Assembly: GCF_000372525.1 (NCBI RefSeq)
Contig: NZ_AQUR01000106.1
Span: forward strand, 124,001-188,000
DNA: 64,000 nt
From: Cupriavidus neocaledonicus
GTDB lineage: Bacteria > Pseudomonadota > Gammaproteobacteria > Burkholderiales > Burkholderiaceae
Reading direction: 5' to 3'
Shown here: piece by piece, positions 42,992 through 51,621 of the stretch
Layout of the letters: every line of letters starts with the position of its first letter
Position numbering within the stretch: position 1 is the stretch's first letter
Made by a program: the position numbers and the translations under genes
The notes under the pieces: model-generated
What the model was told of the DNA's origin: nothing
Seen by the model: only the letters and a program-made list of their open reading frames with translations
The model's database searches: none

Positions 42992-44749
42992 ATGGCTTAC
43001 GCCGATGATGCCGCCCATCACGCGCCGCAGAGCTTCTGGACGCGCTATGTCTGGAGCCAGGACCACAAGGTCATCGCCGTGCAGTACACCATCGTGGCGA
43101 TCGTGGTGGGCCTGGTGGGCGTGGCGCTGTCCAACCTGATGCGCATGCAGCTGGGCTTCCCCGGCCGCTTCGAGTTCATCGACGCCAACCGCTACTACCA
43201 GTTCGTCACCATGCACGGCATGATCATGGTGATCTACCTGCTGACCGCGCTGTTCCTGGGCGGCTTCGGCAACTACCTGATCCCGCTGATGGTGGGGGCG
43301 CGCGACATGGTGTTCCCCTTCCTCAACATGCTCAGCTTCTGGGTCTACCTGCTGTCGGTGATCGTGCTGCTGGCCAGCTTCTTCGTGCCGGGCGGGCCCA
43401 CCGGCGCGGGCTGGACGCTATACCCGCCGCAGGCCATCCTGGCCGGCACGCCGGGGCACGACTGGGGCATCATCCTGATGCTGGTATCGCTGGCGATCTT
43501 CATCGTCGCGGCAACGATGGGCGGGCTCAACTACGTCACCACGGTGCTGCAGGCGCGCACCGAGGGCATGACGCTGCTGCGCATGCCGCTGTCGGTATGG
43601 GGCATCTTCATGGCCACCATCCTGGCGCTGCTGGCGTTCCCGGCGCTGTTCGTGTCGGCGGTGATGATGCTGCTCGACAAGACCATGGGCACCAGCTTCT
43701 TCATGCCGGCGATGGTGTCGATGGGGCAGCAGTTGCAGTACAAGGGCGGCAGCCCGCTGCTGTTCCAGCACCTGTTCTGGTTCTTCGGCCACCCCGAGGT
43801 CTATATCGTCGCGCTGCCGGCCTTCGGCATCGTCTCGGACCTGGTCAGCGTGCATTCGCGCAAGAGCATCTTCGGCTACCGCACCATGGTGTGGGCGATC
43901 CTGGCGATCGGCGTGCTGTCGGTGGCGGTGTGGGCGCACCATATGTTCGTCAGCGGCATGAACCCGTACTTCGGCTTCTTCTTCGCCACCACCACGCTGA
44001 TCATCGCGATCCCGACCGCGATCAAGGTCTACAACTGGGTCATCACGCTATGGCGCGGCGATATCCACTTCACCGTGCCGATGCTGTTCGCCATCGCCTT
44101 CATCAGCACCTTCATCATCGGCGGACTGACCGGGCTGTTCCTGGGCAATGTCAGCGTCGACATCCCGTTGTCGAATACGTATTTCGTGGTGGCGCACTTC
44201 CACATGGTGATGGGGGTGTCGCCGATCCTGGTGGTGTTCGGCGGGCTCTACCACTGGTATCCCAAGGTGACCGGGCGGATGCTGGACGACAGCATGGGCC
44301 GCATCCACTTCTGGGTCACTTTCGTCGGCACCTATGCCATCTTCTTCCCGATGCACTACCTGGGCGTGCTTGGGATGCCGCGGCGCTACTACGCCTGGGA
44401 GAACTATGCCTTTATCCCGGAATCGGCGCATGTGATGAACATGTATATCTCGGTGGCGGCGTTCGTTGTCGCCACGGCGCAGCTGCTCTTTGTCTTCAAC
44501 CTGTTCTGGAGCCTGCGCCACGGGCGCAAGGCCGACGGCAACCCGTGGCGCGCGGCCTCGCTGGAATGGCAGACGCCACAGACGCCGCCCGCGCACGGCA
44601 ACTGGGGACCGCACCTGCCGGTGGTGTACCGCTGGGCCTATGCCTACAGCGTGCCGGGCGCGCGCGAGGACTTTATCGCGCAGAACGCGCCGCCGGAGCA
44701 GGGCGGGGCCGAGCCTGAACCGCATGCCAGCCGTGGAGCCGTAGCATGA
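42992..44749 (+). CDS. coxN: cytochrome c oxidase subunit I
   Basis: 585-aa heme-copper oxidase catalytic subunit with 12 helices. Seen: heme a ligand His in MHGMIMVIYLL, CuB/Tyr site WFFGHPEVYIVALPAFGIV, two CuB histidines in WAHHMFVSG, and heme a3/heme a histidines in VVAHFHMVMG. A hydrophilic C-terminal tail of about 60 residues follows helix 12. AGGAG precedes the ATG; 10 bases after coxM, and it overlaps the next gene by ATGA. All redox ligands are present, so it should be active. Confidence 0.95.
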   Translation: MAYADDAAHHAPQSFWTRYVWSQDHKVIAVQYTIVAIVVGLVGVALSNLMRMQLGFPGRFEFIDANRYYQFVTMHGMIMVIYLLTALFLGGFGNYLIPLMVGARDMVFPFLNMLSFWVYLLSVIVLLASFFVPGGPTGAGWTLYPPQAILAGTPGHDWGIILMLVSLAIFIVAATMGGLNYVTTVLQARTEGMTLLRMPLSVWGIFMATILALLAFPALFVSAVMMLLDKTMGTSFFMPAMVSMGQQLQYKGGSPLLFQHLFWFFGHPEVYIVALPAFGIVSDLVSVHSRKSIFGYRTMVWAILAIGVLSVAVWAHHMFVSGMNPYFGFFFATTTLIIAIPTAIKVYNWVITLWRGDIHFTVPMLFAIAFISTFIIGGLTGLFLGNVSVDIPLSNTYFVVAHFHMVMGVSPILVVFGGLYHWYPKVTGRMLDDSMGRIHFWVTFVGTYAIFFPMHYLGVLGMPRRYYAWENYAFIPESAHVMNMYISVAAFVVATAQLLFVFNLFWSLRHGRKADGNPWRAASLEWQTPQTPPAHGNWGPHLPVVYRWAYAYSVPGAREDFIAQNAPPEQGGAEPEPHASRGAVA

Positions 44750-45393
44750 ACGCCGACGCTGTCTTCAAGGTCAGCCGCGATGACTTCGGCGGCAACCCTT
44801 CAGGTGAGAACGCCGCCAACCGCCATCCGCAGCGCCGCGCGCCGGCCAGCATCGGCCTGTGGGTGTTCATGGGCGTGGTCACTTCGCTGTTCGCGCTGTT
44901 CCTGATGGCCTATGCGCTGCGCATGGACAGCCCCGACTGGCACCGCATCGCGCTGCCGTGGCAGGTATGGCTGTCAACCGCGCTGCTGGCCGCGGGCAGC
45001 GTGGCGATGGCGGTGGCCGCGCGCGCGGCGGGCCGGGGCGAGATGGCCGCGGCCAGGCGCGCGCTGCGCCTGGGCGGGCTGGGGGCGGCCGCTTTCGTCG
45101 CCTCGCAGCTGTGGGCGTGGCAGGCGCTGGGCGCGATGCAGGTGCTGCCGGCCGGCAATCCCGCCGGCAGCTTCTTCTACCTGCTGACCGCGATGCATGG
45201 CCTGCACGTGCTCGGCGGCCTGGCGGGCTGGGGCTTTGCCATGACGGCACGCGGCAGCGGCGAGGCCGCCGTGCTGCGCCTGCGGCTGTGCGCGCGCTAC
45301 TGGCATTTCCTGCTGGCGGTGTGGGCGGTGCTGCTGGCGGCGCTGGGATGGCTCACGCCCGAACTGGTGCGCTACATCTGCGGCACGGCCTAG
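44746..45393 (+). CDS. coxO: cytochrome c oxidase subunit III (first copy)
   Basis: 215 aa, a heme-copper oxidase subunit III-like protein with about five helices (AMHGLHVLGGLAGWGFAM and YWHFLLAVWAVLLA are typical). It is more divergent than the second copy. Overlaps coxN by ATGA. In CoxMNOP operons two subunit III-like proteins occur, as here. Confidence 0.88.
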   Translation: MNADAVFKVSRDDFGGNPSGENAANRHPQRRAPASIGLWVFMGVVTSLFALFLMAYALRMDSPDWHRIALPWQVWLSTALLAAGSVAMAVAARAAGRGEMAAARRALRLGGLGAAAFVASQLWAWQALGAMQVLPAGNPAGSFFYLLTAMHGLHVLGGLAGWGFAMTARGSGEAAVLRLRLCARYWHFLLAVWAVLLAALGWLTPELVRYICGTA

Positions 45394-45416
45394 CGCCGGC
45401 GGCAAGGAGGACCGGC

Positions 45417-46124
45417 ATGTCCACGCAATTGTCTTCACCCTCGGCCACCCCCGGCGTGGCGCCCGCGCCGCCGGTCGGCGGCGTGCGCGGCCTGCTGGCC
45501 GACTGGTCGTCGGACCAGCAGGCCTTCAAGGTGTCGTGGGGCAAGGCGATGATGTGGATCTTCCTGCTGTCCGACACCTTTGTCTTCAGCTGCTTCCTGA
45601 CCGGCTACATGACCGTGCGCATGTCGACCACGGTGCCGTGGCCCAACCCGAGCGAGGTGTTCGCGCTGCACGTGGGCGGCGCCGACATCCCGCTGCTGCT
45701 GATCGCGATCATGACCTTCGTGCTGATCACCAGCAGCGGCACCATGGCGATGGCGGTCAACTTCGCCTACCGGCGCGCGCGCCGCGAATGCGCGACGCTG
45801 ATGTTCGTCACCGCGGCCTTCGGCGTGCTGTTCGTCGGCATGCAGGCGTTCGAATGGACCAAGCTGATCGTCGACGAGGGCGTGCGGCCGTGGGGCAACC
45901 CGATGGGGGCGGCGCAGTTCGGCTCGACCTTCTTCATGATCACGGGCTTCCATGGCCTGCACGTGTCGTGCGGCGTGATCTACCTGCTGGTGGTGGCCAC
46001 GCGCGTGCTGCGCGGGCGCTACGAGGCCACCGGCAACTACCAGATCGTCGAGATCGCCGGCCTGTACTGGCACTTCGTCGACCTGGTGTGGGTGTTTATC
46101 TTTGCGCTGTTCTATCTCTGGTGA
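45417..46124 (+). CDS. coxP: cytochrome c oxidase subunit III (second copy)
   Basis: 235 aa. Typical subunit III motifs: MWIFLLSDTFVFSCFLTGY, FHGLHVSCGVIYLL, and YWHFVDLVWVFIFALFYLW at the C-terminus. AAGGAGG precedes the ATG. Follows coxO by 23 bases. Confidence 0.93.
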   Translation: MSTQLSSPSATPGVAPAPPVGGVRGLLADWSSDQQAFKVSWGKAMMWIFLLSDTFVFSCFLTGYMTVRMSTTVPWPNPSEVFALHVGGADIPLLLIAIMTFVLITSSGTMAMAVNFAYRRARRECATLMFVTAAFGVLFVGMQAFEWTKLIVDEGVRPWGNPMGAAQFGSTFFMITGFHGLHVSCGVIYLLVVATRVLRGRYEATGNYQIVEIAGLYWHFVDLVWVFIFALFYLW

Positions 46125-46132
46125 GGGTGGCC

Positions 46133-46507
46133 ATGGCATCGAACCCTGCAACCCCCGCGGCGCCGGCAACGCCCGAGCATGCCACTGGCGCGGACGCCGC
46201 GCACCACGGGCAGGAGCACCCGATCGGGCTGTACCTGAAAATCTGGCTGCTGCTGTTCGTGCTGTCGACGCTGTCGTACCTGGTCGACTATTTCCACTTC
46301 ACCGGTTACCTGCGCTGGACCCTGATCCTGCTGTTCATGGGGCTGAAGGCAGGGCTGATCGTGGCGGTGTTCATGCACATGGCATGGGAGCGCATGGCGC
46401 TGATCTGCGCCATCCTGATCCCGCCGCTGTGCCTGCTGGTGCTGGTCTGGCTGATGGCGGAAGAAGCAAATCATACGTACCTGACGCGCGGCATCTTCTT
46501 CCGCTGA
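46133..46507 (+). CDS. caa3-type oxidase subunit IV
   Basis: 124 aa with three helices (LYLKIWLLLFVLSTLSYLVD, LILLFMGLKAGLIVAVFMHM, LICAILIPPLCLLVLVWLM), the usual plan of prokaryotic subunit IV. N-terminal 25 residues are Ala/Pro-rich and polar. GAGGG lies just before, within the end of coxP. Last gene of the oxidase operon. Confidence 0.88.
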   Translation: MASNPATPAAPATPEHATGADAAHHGQEHPIGLYLKIWLLLFVLSTLSYLVDYFHFTGYLRWTLILLFMGLKAGLIVAVFMHMAWERMALICAILIPPLCLLVLVWLMAEEANHTYLTRGIFFR

Positions 46508-46515
46508 CGGGCGGC

Positions 46516-46545
46516 GCCGCCGGCCCCGGGGAGGGCGCCGGCGGC
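46516..46545. terminator. hairpin between oxidase operon and dehydrogenase
   Basis: GCCGCCGGC and GCCGGCGGC, 9-bp arms with a 12-nt loop, between two convergent genes. No clear U-run, so the call is tentative. Confidence 0.35.
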
Positions 46546-46570
46546 AGGCCGCCTTGCACGCGCGCGGCGC

Positions 46571-47998
46571 TCAGACCTGGGTGATGAACTTGGTCACCAG
46601 GTAGCCGTCAAAGGTCTCCAGGCCGCCTTCGCTGCCGATGCCCGAGTCCTTGATGCCGCCGAACGGGGTCTCGGCCAGCGCCATGCCGAAGTGGTTGATG
46701 TTGACCATGCCGGCCTCCAGCCCGTTGGACACTTCGGTCGCGGTCTTCAGCGAGTTGGTGAACACATACGAGGCCAGGCCGTAGGGCAGGCTGTTGGCGC
46801 GGCGCAGCACCTCGGCGGTGTCCTTGAAGCGCGTCACCGGCGCCACCGGTCCGAAGGGCTCGTCGGTCATCAGGCGCGCGTCGTCGGGCAGGTCGGTGAC
46901 CACGGTCGGGGCAAAGAAGTAGCCCTTGTCACCCAGGCGCGAGCCGCCCGCCACCACCTTGCCGCCGCGCTGGCTGGCATCGTCCAGGAACTGCTCCATC
47001 GACAGCACGCGGCGCTCGTGCGCCAGCGGCCCCATCTGGGTGCCGTCCTCCAGGCCGTTGCCGACCTTGATCGAGCCGATCACCTCGGTGAAGCGCGCCA
47101 GGAAGCGGTCATAGGCCTTCTCCTGGACGTAGAAGCGCGTGGGCGACACGCACACCTGGCCGGCATTGCGCAGCTTGAAGCGCGCCAGCATCTCGGCGGC
47201 CGGGTCGATGTCGGCATCGTCGAACACCAGCACCGGCGAATGCCCGCCCAGCTCCATGGTGACGCGCTTCATGTGCGCGCCGGCCAGCGCCGCCAGCTGC
47301 TTGCCCACCGGCACCGAGCCGGTGAACGAGATCTTGCGCACGATCGGCGATTCGATCAGGTAGGTCGAGACCTCGGACGGCACGCCCCAGACGATGTTGA
47401 GCACGCCCGGCGGCAGGCCGGCATCGTGGAACAGCTGCGCCAGCGCCACCACCGCGCTGGGCGAGTCCTCGGGCCCCTTCAGGATCAGCGTGCAGCCCGC
47501 GCCCACCGCGGCGACGATCTTGCGGATGGCCTGGTTGAAGGGGAAGTTCCATGGCGTGAACGCGGCGCAGACGCCGATCGGCTCGCGCACCACCAGCTGG
47601 CGCACATTGGGCTGGCGCGGCGGGATCACGCGGCCGTAGATGCGGCGGCATTCCTCGGCATGCCAGTCGGCGTGCTCGGCGCAGACCATGATCTCGCCGA
47701 CCGCCTCGGCGAGCGGCTTGCCCTGGTCCAGCGTGATATTGCGGCCGATGTCGCGGGCGCGCTCGCGCGCGAGCTCGCCGACGCGGCGCAGGATCTTGCC
47801 GCGCTCCAGCGGCGAGGTCTTCTTCCAGCTTTCGAAGGCGCGCTGCGCGGCGGCCAGGGCGCGGTCCAGGTCGGCGCGCGTGGCGTGCGGCAGCTGGCCC
47901 AGCACTTCCTGCGTCGCCGGGTTGATGACCTCCTGCTCGCGCCGGTCGCCTCCCTTGATGAATTCCCCGTCGATATAGAGGGCGAGATCCTGGTACAT
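46571..47998 (-). CDS. NAD(P)-dependent aldehyde dehydrogenase, succinate-semialdehyde type
   Basis: 475 aa. Oxidises an aldehyde to the acid. Catalytic C283 in NAGQVCVSPTRF, general base E249 in MELGGHSPVLVF, N151 in PWNFPFN and K174 all present; glycine motif GSVPVG. The C-terminal GSEGGLETFDGYLVTKF resembles succinate-semialdehyde dehydrogenases (GabD/Sad), but substrate is inferred. AGGAG precedes the ATG. A single-gene unit convergent with the oxidase operon. Confidence 0.88.
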   Translation of the reverse strand: MYQDLALYIDGEFIKGGDRREQEVINPATQEVLGQLPHATRADLDRALAAAQRAFESWKKTSPLERGKILRRVGELARERARDIGRNITLDQGKPLAEAVGEIMVCAEHADWHAEECRRIYGRVIPPRQPNVRQLVVREPIGVCAAFTPWNFPFNQAIRKIVAAVGAGCTLILKGPEDSPSAVVALAQLFHDAGLPPGVLNIVWGVPSEVSTYLIESPIVRKISFTGSVPVGKQLAALAGAHMKRVTMELGGHSPVLVFDDADIDPAAEMLARFKLRNAGQVCVSPTRFYVQEKAYDRFLARFTEVIGSIKVGNGLEDGTQMGPLAHERRVLSMEQFLDDASQRGGKVVAGGSRLGDKGYFFAPTVVTDLPDDARLMTDEPFGPVAPVTRFKDTAEVLRRANSLPYGLASYVFTNSLKTATEVSNGLEAGMVNINHFGMALAETPFGGIKDSGIGSEGGLETFDGYLVTKFITQV

Positions 47999-48136
47999 GC
48001 GTGTTCTCCTGGTGGGCGGTGAAACCGCAAGCTTAACCCGGCCGCTGCGTTCATGCAGCGTGCCGGGTGCGTGCCAGGCAGGAATGTGCGGGAACGGACC
48101 CGTCCGGCCGTCAGGCCGCGGCCCGGCGGCCGGGTG

Positions 48137-48931
48137 TCAGGCGGGGTCGCGCGTGCGTGCCATCGCGGCGCTCCCGGCCGCGGCGCCGGTGCGGGTGGCT
48201 TCCACCACCAGGATCACCAGCAGCGTGATCAGGCTCAGCCCGAACACCGCATAGCCGATGCTGTCGCCTTCGATCGCAAACAGGCTGGGCGCGTAGGTCG
48301 GGCTGGTGCAGATCATGGTGCCGGCCGACATGCCGGTGTAGTGCATGCCGCAGACCGCCACGCCCATCACCACCGCCGCCGCCAGCTGCTTGCCGCCGGT
48401 CTTCACCGTGATGGCCAGCCACAGCGCCACCACCGACACCACCACGGCGATCACCACCGACAGCGCGATGATGGCGAGATCCCAGTCGAAGCGGGTGTTG
48501 GAGCGGATCGCCGCCATCCCGGTGTAGTGCATCGCCACCACGCCCAGCCCGGTCAGCACGCCACCCTGCACCACGTTGCCGGTACGGCTGCCGCGCGGGC
48601 GCGACGCGATCGCCAGGCCGGCTCCGGCCAGCACCATCACCACCAGCAGCGACGCCAGCGTGGTGAACAGGCCGAACTCGCGGTGGGTCGGGGTCTGGTA
48701 GGCCACCATGCCGATGAAATGCATCGACCAGACCGCGCCGCCGCCCAGCGCCACGCTGGCGCACAGCAGCCGGTCCACGTCCAGGCGCCCGTCGGGCTGG
48801 CGCACCCGGCGCGACCAGCGCAGGCCGACGTAGGCGCCGCACACCGAGATCAGGAACGACAGGCCCACCATCGGCCAGTCATAGGCAAACGGCACCAGGG
48901 CGCCGGCAACAGGCTCGAAACCGACAAACAT
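48137..48931 (-). CDS. stand-alone MHYT-domain membrane sensor
   Basis: 264 aa with about seven helices and three MHYT-type motifs: MHFIGMVAY, MHYTGMAAI and MHYTGMSAG. MHYT domains are proposed to bind copper and sense O2, CO or NO. No GGDEF, EAL or HTH domain is fused; the C-terminus is a short polar tail. AAGGAGGT lies at good distance before the ATG. It may work with c-di-GMP or respiratory partners nearby, which is inference. Confidence 0.88.
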   Translation of the reverse strand: MFVGFEPVAGALVPFAYDWPMVGLSFLISVCGAYVGLRWSRRVRQPDGRLDVDRLLCASVALGGGAVWSMHFIGMVAYQTPTHREFGLFTTLASLLVVMVLAGAGLAIASRPRGSRTGNVVQGGVLTGLGVVAMHYTGMAAIRSNTRFDWDLAIIALSVVIAVVVSVVALWLAITVKTGGKQLAAAVVMGVAVCGMHYTGMSAGTMICTSPTYAPSLFAIEGDSIGYAVFGLSLITLLVILVVEATRTGAAAGSAAMARTRDPA

Positions 48932-49209
48932 GACCCCACCTCCTTGTTTTGACTGCGGCGGAAGGCGCTCGCATGCCGGATCGATCCGGATAAGCCCGGA
49001 TAACCCCGTCCGGCAGCCGGCCCGGGACGCGCTGGTCCCAGCCGGAGTATGCGGCGGCGGCCATCGGCCGGAAATAACTCATTCAGGTAAAAAGGCGGGC
49101 AAGGCGCTGCGGTCGGAGGGCGCTGGCCGGCGATGCGGACGCCGCGGCAAGCTTGTAGGCGCCCGGGAGGCAGGAATAGACTGGACGGATTTCCGCCTCG
49201 CGACGCCCC

Positions 49210-50547
49210 ATGAAGCCCGATGCCAGACTGACCACCGGCCCGATCGGCCGGACCTTGCTGCTGTTCTCGCTGCCGGTGCTCGGCAGCAACATCCTGCAGT
49301 CGCTGAACGCTTCGATCAATTCGGTCTGGGTCGGGCGCTTCCTGGGCGAAGCCGCGCTGACCGCTACCTCCAACGCCAACATCATCCTGTTCTTCCTGCT
49401 GGGCGTGGTGTTCGGCATCAGCATGGCCAACACCATCATGATCGGCCAGGCCGTCGGCGCGCGCGACATCGACGAGGCGCGCCGCGTGGTCGGCACCAGC
49501 ACCACCTTCTTCGTCGCGCTGTCGGTGCTGGCGTCGGCGCTCGGCTACTTCTACACCCCCGACATCCTCGCAGCGATGCGGACCCCGCACGATGCCGCGC
49601 CGCTGGCGGTGGCCTACCTGCGCATCATCTTCCTGGCGCTGCCGTTCATGTACTTCTACAACTTCGTGATGATGACGCTGCGCGGCGCCGGCGATTCGCG
49701 CACGCCGTTCTGGTTCATGCTGCTGTCGGTGGTGCTGGACGTGGGGCTCAACCCGGTGCTGATCTTCGGCGTGGGTCCGGTCCCGGCCATGGGCATCGCC
49801 GGCTCGGCGCTGGCCACGCTGATCGCCCAGCTGGCAAGCCTGGCGGCGATGATGGCGCTGCTGTACCGGCGCCGGCATTTCCTGCTGCTGCATCGCGGCC
49901 AGCTGGCGCTGCTGGTGCCGGACCCGGCGCTCCTGCGCGCGCTGGTCGTCAAGGGCCTGCCGATGGGCCTGCAGATGGTGGTGATCTCGTCGTCCGCCAT
50001 CGTGATGATGGCGCTGGTCAACGCCTATGGCTCGCAGACCACCGCCGCCTATGGCGTGGCGTCGCAGCTGTGGACCTATGTGCAGATGCCCGCGCTCGCG
50101 GTGGGTGCGAGCGTGTCGTCGATGGTGGCGCAGAACGTCGGCGCCGGGCTGTGGCAGCGCGTGGCGCGCATCACCCGCATGGGGCTGCTGTTCAACGTAG
50201 CCATGACGGGAGCGCTGGTGGCGCTGATCTACCTGTTCAACCGCCATTCGCTGGGCCTGTTCCTCGGCACCGACGGCGTCGCGATCGGCATCGCCCGGCA
50301 TATCAACGTGGTGGTGCTGTGGTCGTTCATCCTGTTCGGCTTCACCATCGTCATCTTCGGCACGGTGCGCGCCACCGGCGCGGTGATGGCACCGCTGGTG
50401 ATCCTGTTCCTGTCGATGTGGGTGATCCGGCTGCCGTTCGCCTGGGCGCTGGGCCCGCGCCTCGGCGCCGACGCGATCTGGTTGGAGCTTCCCGCTCGGC
50501 TCGGTGGTGTCGCTGGCGCTGGCGCTCGGCTACTACCGCTTCGGTAA
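49210..50547 (+). CDS. MATE-family exporter, frameshifted C-terminus
   Basis: 445-aa product as read. Helices and signature regions of MATE (NorM/DinF-like) transporters are clear: SLPVLGSNILQSLNASINSVWVGRFLGEAALTA (shown in part), RGAGDSRTPFW, and GMGIAG-like PAMGIAGSALATLIAQ. After DAIWL the last 21 residues (ELPARLGG...) are unlike the family because of an extra T at 50482/50483. Removing one T restores WSFPLGSVVSLALALGYYRFGNW, the expected last helix. So helix 12 is lost or altered; activity is doubtful. No ribosome site is strong. Confidence 0.85.
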   Translation: MKPDARLTTGPIGRTLLLFSLPVLGSNILQSLNASINSVWVGRFLGEAALTATSNANIILFFLLGVVFGISMANTIMIGQAVGARDIDEARRVVGTSTTFFVALSVLASALGYFYTPDILAAMRTPHDAAPLAVAYLRIIFLALPFMYFYNFVMMTLRGAGDSRTPFWFMLLSVVLDVGLNPVLIFGVGPVPAMGIAGSALATLIAQLASLAAMMALLYRRRHFLLLHRGQLALLVPDPALLRALVVKGLPMGLQMVVISSSAIVMMALVNAYGSQTTAAYGVASQLWTYVQMPALAVGASVSSMVAQNVGAGLWQRVARITRMGLLFNVAMTGALVALIYLFNRHSLGLFLGTDGVAIGIARHINVVVLWSFILFGFTIVIFGTVRATGAVMAPLVILFLSMWVIRLPFAWALGPRLGADAIWLELPARLGGVAGAGARLLPLR

Positions 50548-50701
50548 CTGGCGCGGCAGCCAGATCCTGCCCGTCGCGCCGCATCCGGCAGAGGCGGTGG
50601 GGCAGGCGCCCGATACCAGCATGGGCACGCCTTGCGAAGACGCCGGCGAGGTTGTCGAGCCGGCCGGCGCGGCAACACCCGCGGCCGAAGCCGCGCGCTG
50701 A
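50483..50701 (+). pseudogene. MATE C-terminal segment out of frame
   Basis: 72 codons continuing the MATE protein in the +1 shifted frame: last transmembrane helix SFPLGSVVSLALALGYYRF, then a soluble Ala/Glu/Pro tail ending in TGA. Restored length would be about 496 aa. There is no separate start signal. Confidence 0.8.
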
Positions 50702-51146
50702 TGGCACGGAAAGTCCGCGCACAGCAGGCTTCGCATTGAAAGCCTTTCGAAAGATCGCTGTGTCATCGTGTCATCGCTGGCTCTCCCTCCCAGCGCACGC
50801 GTGGGCTGCCCGGCACGGCAGCGGTGCGCGTCTTTCCGGCCGCGCCTTGCGTTGATGCAAGTGCGCGCGCCGTCTTGTTGGTCTGAATTCCTGTCCGCTT
50901 TCTCATTTGACTGAACGCGCAAATACATCACGTTGTGATGTATTTGCGCGCGCCATTCGGCTGGATTTGCCTTGTTTTAAGGGGTTATTGGTAAATACCC
51001 CTAGAACCAGACAAATGAAAGGCACCTGAAAGATCACGTCTCTAAGGTTCGGGGCAACCGTCGGGGAGCATGCCCGCTTGCATCCTGTTGCGCCTGAGCC
51101 AGTGCACCCCCGGCACGGCATTTCGTGAACTTTGAGGAGAATCGTT
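50702..51146. other. spacer with long palindrome upstream of tctBA
   Basis: 445 bases without a gene. Besides the 16-bp palindrome listed separately, there is a smaller stem AGGGGT...ACCCCT (50980-50985 / 50997-51002). Local base composition is A+T-richer from about 50880 to 51030, suggesting a promoter region for tctBA. Confidence 0.55.
50916..50950. promoter_or_regulatory. 16-bp perfect palindrome, candidate operator
   Basis: CGCGCAAATACATCAC-gtt-GTGATGTATTTGCGCG. Its A+T-rich core stands out in GC-rich DNA. It lies about 200 bases upstream of tctB. An operator for a dimeric regulator or an RNA hairpin are both possible; no U-tract follows. Confidence 0.6.
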
Positions 51147-51608
51147 TTGCGCATACGCAGCCAAAAGGACTTTGCCTCCGGCCTGATGTTCGTTCTGGTC
51201 GGGCTGGGCTTTTCCTGGGTCGCTCGCGGCTATTCCATGGGGACGGCCGCCAAGATGGGACCCGGATACTTTCCATTCCTGCTGGGCCTGGTCCTTGCAC
51301 TGCTGGGAGCGGTGGTGCTGCTGAGCTCGCTGTCGCCCAAGGGCGAGCAGGACCACCTGGCCCGCTGGGACCTGAAGACCTTGCTGTGGATCCTCGGCTC
51401 GGTGGTGCTGTTCGGCCTGCTGCTCAAGCCGCTCGGCATGGTGCTGTCGGTGTTCGTGCTGGTGCTGGTGTCGTCGATGGCCAGCCACGAATTCAGCTGG
51501 AAGGGCGCGCTGCTCAACGCGGTGGTGCTGGTGCTGATCAGCCTGGGCGCCTTCGTGTACGGCATCAACCTGCAGATGCCGGTGTGGCCGGCCTTCATCA
51601 CCGGTTAA
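51147..51608 (+). CDS. tctB: TctB-family small permease subunit
   Basis: 153 aa with four helices, the small membrane subunit of a tripartite tricarboxylate transporter. Conserved FASGLMFVLVG helix and GPGYFPFLLGLVLALLG. TTG start, chosen because GAGGAG lies seven bases upstream; an earlier TTG would overlap that ribosome site. Thirteen bases ahead of tctA. No tctC is adjacent. Confidence 0.9.
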   Translation: MRIRSQKDFASGLMFVLVGLGFSWVARGYSMGTAAKMGPGYFPFLLGLVLALLGAVVLLSSLSPKGEQDHLARWDLKTLLWILGSVVLFGLLLKPLGMVLSVFVLVLVSSMASHEFSWKGALLNAVVLVLISLGAFVYGINLQMPVWPAFITG

Positions 51609-51621
51609 GGAGCGCCGCATC

